In this document: one piece after another, positions 1-5,825 of the stretch
How positions within the stretch are numbered: position 1 is the stretch's first letter
Layout: each line of letters starts with the position of its first letter
Source of the DNA: Alphaproteobacteria bacterium
Lineage (GTDB): Bacteria; Pseudomonadota; Alphaproteobacteria; Sphingomonadales; Sphingomonadaceae
Assembly: GCA_028293005.1 (NCBI GenBank)
Contig: JAQGLH010000218.1
Location: 1 to 15,490, forward strand
Reading direction: 5' to 3'
Length of the DNA stretch: 15,490 nucleotides
The notes under the pieces: model-generated
Told to the model about the DNA's origin: nothing
Seen by the model: the letters and a program-made list of their open reading frames with translations, nothing else
Database searches by the model: none
Translations under genes and position numbers: made by a program

Positions 1-1
1 C

Positions 2-862
2 TTGATCGTTGCCATGCTTATGGACGAATGCGCGAAGGGGAGCGTGGTGCTGCAGCTCGGTCGGAGCGTGAGCGCGGTCGAGCATGGCGACGGTGCCTAT
101 CGGGTGAGTTGCGGCGACCAGACCGCCGTTGCACCAGCTCTGGTCATCGCCACCGGCGGACCTTCGATCCCGAAGATGGGCGCCACCGGCTTCGCTTATG
201 ATCTCGCACGGCGTTTCGGACTGAAGGTGGTTGAGCCGAGGCCTGCGCTGGTGCCTTTGACGCTTGGCGGCGACGAGATTCTGTTTCGCTCCTTGTCGGG
301 CATTTCGGCGGAGGTCGTCGTCCGCTGCGGCGCCGCGAGGTTTCGCGAAGCCGCGCTGTTCACGCACAGGGGCCTGTCGGGGCCCGCGATCCTGCAAATT
401 TCATCCTATTGGCGGCATGGCGAGTCGATCGGTATCGATTTCCTGCCGTCGCTGCAGCCGGGATGGCTCGTCGCGCTGAAACGGGGCAGGCCGCGCGCAT
501 CGCTGCACAGCGTGCTTGCCGGCGTGCTTCCCGCCCGGCTTGCTGCCAAACTGGCGGAGCTGCTTGCGGACCGGCTCGCGGTCGGCGGTGAGCTCGCCAA
601 CGTGTCGGACCGAACCCTTGCCGAGGCGGAGCGGCAGCTTTCCGACTGGCGTTTCAATCCGAACGGCACCGAGGGCTTCGCCAAGGCCGAAGTCACGGCC
701 GGCGGAATCAGCACCGATCATCTTTCCTCGCAGAGCCTGGAAGCTCGCAAGGTGCCGGGCCTTTACGCCATCGGCGAAGCCATCGACGTGACCGGCTGGC
801 TCGGCGGCTACAATTTCCAGTGGGCGTGGGCGAGCGCCTGGGCTGCAGCGCAAAAGCTCTGA
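2..862 (+). CDS. HI0933-type FAD-dependent oxidoreductase (5' end missing)
   Basis: This is the C-terminal ~286 residues of a flavoprotein of the HI0933/YhiN (aminoacetone oxidase-like) family. Visible family features are the mid-protein ATGGPSIPKMGATGFAYDLA stretch, a THRGLSGPAILQIS segment, and the C-terminal FAD-binding end KAEVTAGGIS, then GLYAIGEAIDVTGWLGGYNFQWAWASAWAAA. Family members are about 390-420 residues, so roughly the first 100 residues, including the N-terminal Rossmann GxGxxG motif, lie left of the window. The reading frame is open to base 2, and the TTG there should not be taken as the start. The substrate is unknown for most members of this family. The gene ends 179 bp before the convergent MarR-type gene. 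The family call is confident; the physiological role is not. Confidence 0.88.
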   Translation: MIVAMLMDECAKGSVVLQLGRSVSAVEHGDGAYRVSCGDQTAVAPALVIATGGPSIPKMGATGFAYDLARRFGLKVVEPRPALVPLTLGGDEILFRSLSGISAEVVVRCGAARFREAALFTHRGLSGPAILQISSYWRHGESIGIDFLPSLQPGWLVALKRGRPRASLHSVLAGVLPARLAAKLAELLADRLAVGGELANVSDRTLAEAERQLSDWRFNPNGTEGFAKAEVTAGGISTDHLSSQSLEARKVPGLYAIGEAIDVTGWLGGYNFQWAWASAWAAAQKL

Positions 863-880
863 TCGCCGCCTCCGTTGTTA

Positions 881-910
881 GTCGCCGCTGTGGCCGTGTG
901 GGGCGGCGAC
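881..910. terminator. Stem-loop between convergent genes, possible terminator
   Basis: GTCGCCGC (881-888) pairs perfectly with GCGGCGAC (903-910) around a 14-nt loop, 18 bp after the flavoprotein stop. There is no T tract on either strand, so it is not a classical intrinsic terminator. A second hairpin, TCCTTC-TGGC-GAAGGA, lies at 930-945. Their position between converging genes fits transcription termination, but GC-rich DNA produces chance hairpins. Confidence 0.3.
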
Positions 911-1041
911 CGCCTTCGATTCGGGCGACTCCTTCTGGCGAAGGAAGATCCGGACGCCGCCCCGCCGAGAACGCGCTTCTTATCGTTGCGGCACGTCGTC
1001 GGCAGCGGCGGGAACGGGAGCGGCCGGTGGTCGGCTGCCGG

Positions 1042-1503
1042 TCAACGCGCGGGCCGGAGCGGCTGCCTGAGCGGACAATTCGCCCCGCCACCGCCAGCGA
1101 CCGCGATGAGGTAGCGCTCGATCTGCCGCTTCGCTTCGGTCGTGAGGCGGATATGGCAGATGCGCCTGTCCTTGGGGTGCGTCGTGCGATCGAAGACGCT
1201 TTTGTCCTCCAGCGTTCGCACGTAGCGCAGCGCCGTCGTCGAGGGCACGCCTGCCGCCATGCACAGGCTGGAGACGGACACCTGGCGTTTCTCTTCGCCC
1301 GCGATAAACAGTTCGAGCATCATCAGCCAATGCGGGTCCGCGGCCGGAACCTGCGGCAAATAATGTCCGCGAGCGTGGAGCTGCCCGACGAGCACCCGCG
1401 CCACCATGGCCAGCGAGCCCGGACGGAGATCGAACGCAGGCTCGTCCTCCAAGGCTTCCCCGCGCTTGTTTTTCCCGGGAGAGGAGCGGATCGGGCCATT
1501 CAT
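1042..1503 (-). CDS. MarR-type winged-helix transcriptional regulator
   Basis: The 153-residue protein has a winged-helix core at about residues 57-131. It runs from DPHWLMMLELFIAGEEKRQV, through a recognition-helix region (SSLCMAAGVPSTTALRYVRTLED), to a wing containing the basic DRTTHPKDRRICHIRLT segment. The wing pattern (a D-x-R-R-x element followed by I-x-L-T) is characteristic of MarR-family regulators, which usually bind short palindromes as dimers. The start is supported by AAAGGA (1511-1516 on the complement) 7 nt upstream of the ATG. The first ~25 residues are charged and probably disordered; the last ~18 (Gly/Pro/Arg-rich) are not part of the fold. Its upstream region carries the 18-bp dyad at 1675-1692. 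Ligand and targets cannot be told from sequence. Confidence 0.8.
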   Translation of the reverse strand: MNGPIRSSPGKNKRGEALEDEPAFDLRPGSLAMVARVLVGQLHARGHYLPQVPAADPHWLMMLELFIAGEEKRQVSVSSLCMAAGVPSTTALRYVRTLEDKSVFDRTTHPKDRRICHIRLTTEAKRQIERYLIAVAGGGGANCPLRQPLRPAR

Positions 1504-1674
1504 CGCCCAATCCTTTCACGCCCGGTTCCTTCACAAGGGCATCGGCCGGTGGACGCGGCGAAGCGCGCGCGAACGATGGTCAGCTCCGTGGGAGCCCAAG
1601 CCTTTAATTTTCCCTCGAAAGTCATCACTACCGCCCCATCTGTCGATATTTGTTCGGCGTCGTTCAATCTTGCC

Positions 1675-1692
1675 ACCCCCTGTTCAGGGGGT
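1675..1692. promoter_or_regulatory. 18-bp perfect dyad, candidate LuxR- or MarR-type operator
   Basis: ACCCCCTGTTCAGGGGGT consists of two perfect 8-bp arms around a 2-bp centre. It lies 8 bp beyond the luxR stop and about 170 bp upstream of the marR start. Its length and ACC...GGT ends resemble lux/tra-box operators. The 2-nt loop and lack of a T tract argue against a hairpin terminator. On the marR strand a TTGAAC hexamer follows 7 bp after the dyad, which could be a -35 element; no good -10 is visible. Confidence 0.45.
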
Positions 1693-1700
1693 ATGGCCGG

Positions 1701-2453
1701 CTATTGCAGGATGTCAGAAAAGCTGATTTGGCCGTCGGCCAGCGCGCGGATCACCAATTGCATGCGCTTGCTGACGGAATAACGTTTGCGTGCGCTCTCG
1801 ATATGTTCGTGCGCTGTCGCCTGAGAGATTCCGAGGATGCGGCCGATCTCCCAATCGGTTTTGCCTCTGGCAGCCAATGTGATGCAATCGAGCTGGCGGT
1901 CGGTCAGATCCGGCACCTGGCCGCTGAATTGATCGGACCGGCGGTCCCGGACGATCCGTCGCGCCGCCTCGAAGGCGAAGGTTCCGATCAACTGCGCAAT
2001 CGGCAGCGCGTCCGGCACCAGATTATCGAGCGAACGAGCGGCGAAGCTGCAGCTGCCCCGATATTCGCCCGGGACATGCACCGGGATGGTGAAACCTTCG
2101 CCCAATCCGAATGGACGGCCACGTTCCAAAGTCTTTTTCTGACGCTCGGTGAGGGTGATCATCTTCCCGACGTCCGACCATAAGAAACCGACCGCAGTCT
2201 TCGTACTTGCCTTGTGGATCGGATGATCGATGAAATAACGCCGCTCGACCACGATCTCCATCCAATCCTGATCATAGTTGAGCAGGTGGATGGCATCGCT
2301 TGGCAGGCGTGCCATGTCGACATGATGCGTCATTGCGAATCGTTCGAAGCCAAGCCATTCGGCGGCCTCGCCGAGAAGACCGCAGAGCCCATCCTCGTTG
2401 GTCGCGAGATTGAAACCTCGCACGAACTGTTGCAGCCCCTCGCCGCGTTTCAT
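1701..2453 (-). CDS. LuxR-family regulator with autoinducer-binding domain
   Basis: This 250-residue protein has the length and two-domain layout of quorum-sensing LuxR proteins. The N-terminal autoinducer-binding domain (about 15-165) shows the W64...Y73-F...P78...W92 framework and GLGEGFTIPVHVPGEYRGSC (116-135), a conserved block of the family. The C-terminal GerE/LuxR helix-turn-helix spans about 183-245, beginning LTDRQLDCITLAARGKTDWE. Where family members normally have Asp-Pro (the Asp contacts the acyl-homoserine lactone amide), alignment places His77-Pro78 (sequence RRYFIDHPIHKA), so ligand specificity may differ. No luxI-type synthase is in the window, making it a candidate LuxR solo. 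The ATG follows a GGGGA element at a suitable distance, with a perfect TATAAT further upstream. It is divergent from the FAD oxidoreductase gene. Confidence 0.9.
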   Translation of the reverse strand: MKRGEGLQQFVRGFNLATNEDGLCGLLGEAAEWLGFERFAMTHHVDMARLPSDAIHLLNYDQDWMEIVVERRYFIDHPIHKASTKTAVGFLWSDVGKMITLTERQKKTLERGRPFGLGEGFTIPVHVPGEYRGSCSFAARSLDNLVPDALPIAQLIGTFAFEAARRIVRDRRSDQFSGQVPDLTDRQLDCITLAARGKTDWEIGRILGISQATAHEHIESARKRYSVSKRMQLVIRALADGQISFSDILQ

Positions 2454-2481
2454 TGGATCCCCGTCGTTTTTTTACGTTCTT

Positions 2482-2487
2482 ATTATA
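2482..2487 (-). promoter_or_regulatory. Candidate -10 box (TATAAT) for luxR
   Basis: On the complement the sequence reads TATAAT, an exact sigma-70 -10 consensus, about 28 nt upstream of the luxR ATG in a local AT-rich patch within otherwise GC-rich DNA. The hexamer 17 bp upstream (CGAACT) is a poor -35, so transcription may need an activator. A TGTACA palindrome sits directly in the spacer. Confidence 0.45.
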
Positions 2488-2729
2488 CGCAGTGTACAAA
2501 GTCGAGTTCGTTGACTGCTCAATTAATCCGTTAACCCACGGCCTAGAAGCTCGATTGTTCTTATCTGCGGATAGCCGCACACCTGCTTGGCTTCTCCGGG
2601 CCGGAGGCGCAGAAGCGCCACTATGGTGCAGCTGCAGCGCTTGATGAGCTTGTGTCCGGGCTGGTCGCGCGGCTACTCGGGCTCGACGCGCTTGCCCGGC
2701 CTGCAAAAGCGTGCCGCGAGCCAGCAACG

Positions 2730-4349
2730 ATGACGAAATCCTACGACGCTTTGGTGATCGGCGCCGGCCACAACGGCCTCGTCTGTGCTTTCTATCTCGC
2801 CCGGGCAGGCCTCAAGGTGCGCATCGTCGAGCGCCGTTCGGTTGTTGGCGGCGCGGCGGTGACCGAGGAATTCCATCCCGGTTTTCGCAACTCTGTCGCA
2901 AGCTACACCGTCAGCCTGCTCCAGCCCAAGATCATCGCCGACATGAGGCTCGCGGATCATGGTTATCGCGTGATCGAGCGACCGATCGCCAATTTCCTGC
3001 CGCTCGACGATGGCCGTTATCTCAAGGTCGGCGGCGGTCTCGCCCGCACGCAGGACGAATTCCGCAAATTCTCGGCGCACGATGCGGCTGCGCTTCCCGC
3101 TTATTATGCTGCGCTCGAGCGGGTCGCAGACGTGCTGCGCGACCTGGTTTTGCGGACGCCGCCCAACGTCGGCGAAGGCATCGGCAGCGTGATCGATGCC
3201 GTTCGGCAGGGGAGACGGTTTGCCCGCCTGCCGCTCGATCAGCAGCGCGATGCCCTGGACCTGTTCGTCAAGAGCGCGCGCAGCTTCCTCGATGGCTGGT
3301 TCGAGAGTGCGGCGGTGAAGGCTGCGTTCGGTTTCGACGCAATCGTCGGCAATTACGCCAGCCCCGATACGCCGGGCAGCGGCTATGTGCTTCTCCACCA
3401 TGTTTTCGGAGAGGTGAACGGCAAGCGCGGTGCGTGGGGCCACAGCGTCGGCGGAATGGGCGCAATCACGCAGGCGATGGCGGTGGCGTGCACGGCTGCT
3501 GGGGTCGAGATCAGCGTCGAGACTCCGGTCGCGCGCCTGTTGGTCGACGGCGATCGCGCGGTGGGCGTGAAGCTTGACACCGGCGAGGAGATTATGGCCG
3601 CTGCAATTGTCGCGAATGTCGGGCCGAAGCTGCTTTATGAGCGAATGATCGAGCCCGGAGCGCTCCGCCCCGAATTCCGCCGACGGATCCGCTCGTTCAA
3701 GGCCGCATCGGGGACCTTCCGGATGAATGTCGCTCTGTCGCAGCTGCCGCGCTTCAACGCGCTTCCCGAACCAGGCGAGCATCATCAGGCGGGCATCATC
3801 ATCGCACCGAGCCTCGACTATATGGATCGCGCGTTCACCGACGCGAAGCAAATCGGCTGGTCCAGGCAGCCGGTCGTCGAGATGCTGATCCCGTCGACCG
3901 TCGACGACAGCCTCGCGCCGCGGGGCGCGCACGTCGCCAGCCTCTTCTGTCAACAATTCGCGCCGCAGTTGCCCGATGGCCGCAGCTGGGACAATGAGCG
4001 TGAAGCGGCAGCGGACACCATTATCGATACCGTCGAGGCGCATGCACCAGGTTTCAGGGCGTCGGTGCTCGGTCGATCGATTCTGTCGCCGCTCGACCTC
4101 GAGCGCACCTTCGGCTTGATTGGAGGAGACATCATGCACGGCCAGATGAGCCTCGACCAGCTTTGGTCGGCACGTCCGCTGCTCGGCAATGCCGCTTATC
4201 GTGGGCCGCTCGCGGCTCTCTACATGTGCGGGGCCGGCACGCATCCCGGCGGGGGCGTGACTGGCGCTCCGGGGCACAATGCGGCGCGCGAGCTGCTCGC
4301 CGATCGATCGATCCTCGGCCGATTGTTGCGCCGACGGTTCGCGTCCTGA
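2730..4349 (+). CDS. COG1233/PYROXD2-type FAD-dependent oxidoreductase (phytoene desaturase-like)
   Basis: The 539-residue product begins with a dinucleotide-binding fold: GAGHNGLVCAFYLARAGLKV (11-30) followed by ERRSVVGGAAVTEE, the ADP-binding Rossmann motif plus the acidic residue that binds ribose. It ends with the family's FAD-binding C-terminal block, CGAGTHPGGGVTGAPGHNAA. Length and motifs match COG1233 amine-oxidase/phytoene-desaturase relatives of the PYROXD2 branch. No carotenoid gene is adjacent, so a role as CrtI is not supported and the substrate is unknown. ATG 2730 is chosen because the Rossmann fold starts a few residues later, as is usual. A GTG at 2652 in the same open frame would add 26 residues. 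The ribosome site at 2730 is weak. The gene is divergent from luxR. Confidence 0.88.
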   Translation: MTKSYDALVIGAGHNGLVCAFYLARAGLKVRIVERRSVVGGAAVTEEFHPGFRNSVASYTVSLLQPKIIADMRLADHGYRVIERPIANFLPLDDGRYLKVGGGLARTQDEFRKFSAHDAAALPAYYAALERVADVLRDLVLRTPPNVGEGIGSVIDAVRQGRRFARLPLDQQRDALDLFVKSARSFLDGWFESAAVKAAFGFDAIVGNYASPDTPGSGYVLLHHVFGEVNGKRGAWGHSVGGMGAITQAMAVACTAAGVEISVETPVARLLVDGDRAVGVKLDTGEEIMAAAIVANVGPKLLYERMIEPGALRPEFRRRIRSFKAASGTFRMNVALSQLPRFNALPEPGEHHQAGIIIAPSLDYMDRAFTDAKQIGWSRQPVVEMLIPSTVDDSLAPRGAHVASLFCQQFAPQLPDGRSWDNEREAAADTIIDTVEAHAPGFRASVLGRSILSPLDLERTFGLIGGDIMHGQMSLDQLWSARPLLGNAAYRGPLAALYMCGAGTHPGGGVTGAPGHNAARELLADRSILGRLLRRRFAS

Positions 4350-4373
4350 GCGAGCCCGGAGGCCGGCGATCCT

Positions 4374-4395
4374 GACTGCCCTCGTCATGGCAGTC
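4374..4395. terminator. Stem-loop after the FAD oxidoreductase gene
   Basis: GACTGCC (4374-4380) and GGCAGTC (4389-4395) form a perfect 7-bp stem with an 8-nt loop, 24 bp after the stop codon at 4349. No T tract follows, so a terminator role is only positional. An operator for the small genes downstream is an alternative. Confidence 0.3.
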
Positions 4396-4500
4396 GCCGC
4401 GTTAACCCCGTTCCTTAGCGGCTTCTGCACTCCGTTGACGGCACGTCGGCGGCAGGTGGGGCTTTACATGCGTCGCAGGCAAGGCGGCATAAGGACCCCA

Positions 4501-4737
4501 ATGAAATCTCTCCTCGCGCGATATCTCTCGTCGAAAGCCTTCCTCCATAGCCGCGTCGGCGCCGCTTCGGATCCGTCGACCGAGCGACGCCTCAGACGGG
4601 TCGTCGATCGGCACAAGGACGGGGGCTCCGCCGTAGCCCTGATCCGGCGTTCGATTGCCGCGCAGCCCGAGGATGTGCTTCAGCCGCTCTATGCGCCAAG
4701 CGTCTATTTCTCTTCGATCCTGGATGACAGCGAGTGA
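4501..4737 (+). CDS. Small hypothetical protein (78 aa)
   Basis: I do not recognise this protein. It is basic in its first half (MKSLLARYLSSKAFLHS, then an RRLRRVVDRHK stretch) and ends in an acidic SILDDSE tail; no signal peptide or membrane helix is evident. The start at 4501 is supported by AAGGA (4491-4495) 5 nt upstream. An in-frame ATG at 4468 would give 11 more residues but has a poorer ribosome site. The stop overlaps the GTG start of the next gene (GTGA at 4734-4737), which suggests translational coupling and is the main argument that both are real. Confidence 0.5.
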   Translation: MKSLLARYLSSKAFLHSRVGAASDPSTERRLRRVVDRHKDGGSAVALIRRSIAAQPEDVLQPLYAPSVYFSSILDDSE

Positions 4738-5039
4738 GGGCCAGCGATCGACGGGATCGGGCAGATCCGAATTGCGCTTCGGCCTGGCCGACCGGAAGTC
4801 CGCTGGGAACTGCGGGCGAAAGCCCCGGAGCAGCGCTCGAACTCGTCGGGACGACCCTCGAAAGCGATTTCGAATATCTCGCCCGGCGGGCCCAGCACGA
4901 GCGCGAGCTGGCCGCGCACGCGGCCGACCCAAAGGCCGCCATGGCGCACATGTATCTCGCCGCCGCTTATGGCGCCCGCGTCGCCGAGCTGAGTGTAATG
5001 CCTGAGCTGTTCGAAAGCTTGCTCGATCAGATCCCGTAG
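4734..5039 (+). CDS. Small hypothetical protein with helical C-terminal half (101 aa)
   Basis: The C-terminal 60 residues (from LESDFEYLARRAQHERELAA through PKAAMAHMYLAAAYGARVAEL) look like a compact helical protein, similar in style to small Arg/Ala/Glu-rich proteins of unknown function that I associate with sphingomonads (recollection, not a search result). The first ~40 residues are low in structure and unlike a folded domain. No in-frame ATG exists before residue 70, so the GTG overlapping the previous stop is the most likely start. An overlapping 115-codon ORF on the other strand (4704-5051) is open too, but its C-terminal half is Arg/Ser-rich and less protein-like. The function is unknown. 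Confidence 0.55.
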   Translation: MRASDRRDRADPNCASAWPTGSPLGTAGESPGAALELVGTTLESDFEYLARRAQHERELAAHAADPKAAMAHMYLAAAYGARVAELSVMPELFESLLDQIP

Positions 5040-5222
5040 AGTGGTTTCCAATCAGGTCGAAGCACCTGCGAAACGGGGTACGGCGACAAACAAGGGAAGA
5101 CGAGGCGCCGAACCGTGCAATCGGGAACGAGTCTGCGGATCCCGGGGGGTGCCGTTCGGTTATCGTCGGAATGATTTACAAGACGCTCGCGATTAACCTT
5201 TGCAAGCCCCGGTTTCCGCACT

Positions 5223-5238
5223 TGGCCCGCTTCTTGCT
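5223..5238 (+). promoter_or_regulatory. Sigma-54-like -24/-12 element
   Basis: TTGGCCCGCTTCTTGCT has the GG (5224-5225) and GC (5236-5237) dinucleotides separated by exactly 10 bp and matches TTGGCAC-N5-TTGCT at all but one of the defined positions. The predicted transcript start would fall within a few bases of the ATG at 5250, giving an almost leaderless message, which weakens the call. Confidence 0.25.
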
Positions 5239-5249
5239 GCAGAAAGGAT

Positions 5250-5528
5250 ATGTTAAGAAAACTGGGAAGATTGCTGGTCATCAAGAGCCGCACCGAAGCT
5301 TATGCGGTGATTTATGCGCTCGGCGTGGGCGCGGCTGGTCGAGGGCTCCAATTCCTCGACGTCTATCCGGGGTTGCCCGGCTATCTGATGGCTCTCGCGA
5401 GCACGGCCGCCGTCTTCATGGCAGGCGCGAAGATTTTGGATGCGACGCAGCCGCGCTGGCGTGGGACCGAGCGGCGAAGCGAGGGTGGTGCCGATCGCAG
5501 GCAAGTGGCCCGCGCTCCCCGCAGCTGA
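5250..5528 (+). CDS. Small inner-membrane protein, function unknown (92 aa)
   Basis: The protein has a basic N-terminus (MLRKLGRLLVIKSR), a hydrophobic segment at about 17-34 (EAYAVIYALGVGAAGRG), and a second at about 44-63 (PGYLMALASTAAVFMAGAKI), followed by a charged Arg-rich tail. Two membrane helices with a short loop and a cytoplasmic C-terminus is the simplest topology. I regard it as a conserved sphingomonad-type membrane protein of unknown role, from general familiarity rather than a search. The ATG sits very close behind AGAAAGGA (5241-5248), closer than ideal. The last ~25 residues look disordered. It is monocistronic by spacing: 210 bp upstream and about 300 bp downstream to the next plus-strand gene. 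Confidence 0.75.
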   Translation: MLRKLGRLLVIKSRTEAYAVIYALGVGAAGRGLQFLDVYPGLPGYLMALASTAAVFMAGAKILDATQPRWRGTERRSEGGADRRQVARAPRS

Positions 5529-5583
5529 GCTGTCCTGGCGGCTCGATGGCGTCGGGGCAGGGACGCCCTCGAGTGCTCTTGGG

Positions 5584-5601
5584 TCAGGTGGAATCACCTG
5601 A
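5584..5601. repeat. 18-bp inverted repeat at the 3' end of the minus-strand small ORF
   Basis: TCAGGTG-GAAT-CACCTGA has perfect 7-bp arms. It overlaps the stop codon of the small minus-strand ORF (5594-5596) and lies 56 bp after the membrane-protein stop at 5528. It could be a bidirectional hairpin between converging genes; there is no T tract. Confidence 0.4.
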
Positions 5602-5755
5602 TTCGAGCGGGTAGACGCGGCTCTTCGACCCCCTGAAAGAGAATATCGTCGAGTCCCTCGACCCGGAATGCGCCGTTGGAGCGGGCTTCACTCACCTCGA
5701 TCCCATCGGGAGGGGCTGGAGCGCGGCCGCGCCCCGGCAGGATTTTGTTAAGCAT
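5594..5755 (-). CDS. Putative small protein (53 aa)
   Basis: An ATG at 5755 on the complement opens a 53-codon frame ending in TGA. The product begins MLNKILPGRGRAPAPPDGIE and continues with the plausible segment NGAFRVEGLDDILFQGVEEP before ending PRLPARIR. Codon choice is close to that of neighbouring genes, and the segment alternates hydrophobic and charged residues like a small beta-rich protein. No Shine-Dalgarno sequence is evident (the upstream stretch is AT-rich, TTTTTTTAGTGAAACATT), which lowers confidence. It would be convergent with the membrane-protein gene and divergent from the EAL gene. I recognise no family. Confidence 0.4.
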   Translation of the reverse strand: MLNKILPGRGRAPAPPDGIEVSEARSNGAFRVEGLDDILFQGVEEPRLPARIR

Positions 5756-5825
5756 AATGTTTCACTAAAAAAACAAGGCTCTGCTGCTAGATGCGGCCGC
5801 TCGGCACAACTGCGAGCGGGATGTC

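Noticed and set aside
882..982. Minus-strand peptide ending VRIFLRQKESPESKAVAAPHG, apparently coding-like
   Set aside because: An in-frame stop at 980-982 precedes it and there is no ATG, GTG or TTG start between that stop and the peptide.
820..1782. 320-codon plus-strand open frame overlapping the marR gene
   Set aside because: The opposite strand encodes a recognisable winged-helix protein with a good ribosome site; the plus-strand product is Arg-rich noise.
2673..4430. 585-codon open frame on the minus strand across the FAD oxidoreductase gene
   Set aside because: It lies antisense to a gene with clear Rossmann and C-terminal FAD motifs. Its own product is Arg/His/Ala-rich without domain signatures, the usual mirror of high third-position GC.
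4704..5051. 115-codon minus-strand ORF starting METTLRDLIEQAFEQL
   Set aside because: The N-terminal part looks plausible, but the rest is Arg/Ser/Gly-rich. The plus-strand frame gives a better helical protein and is coupled to the gene before it.
5124..5156. GGAAC ... CGTT, resembling an EcfG (general stress sigma factor) promoter
   Set aside because: The two boxes are separated by 24 bp instead of the usual 16-17.
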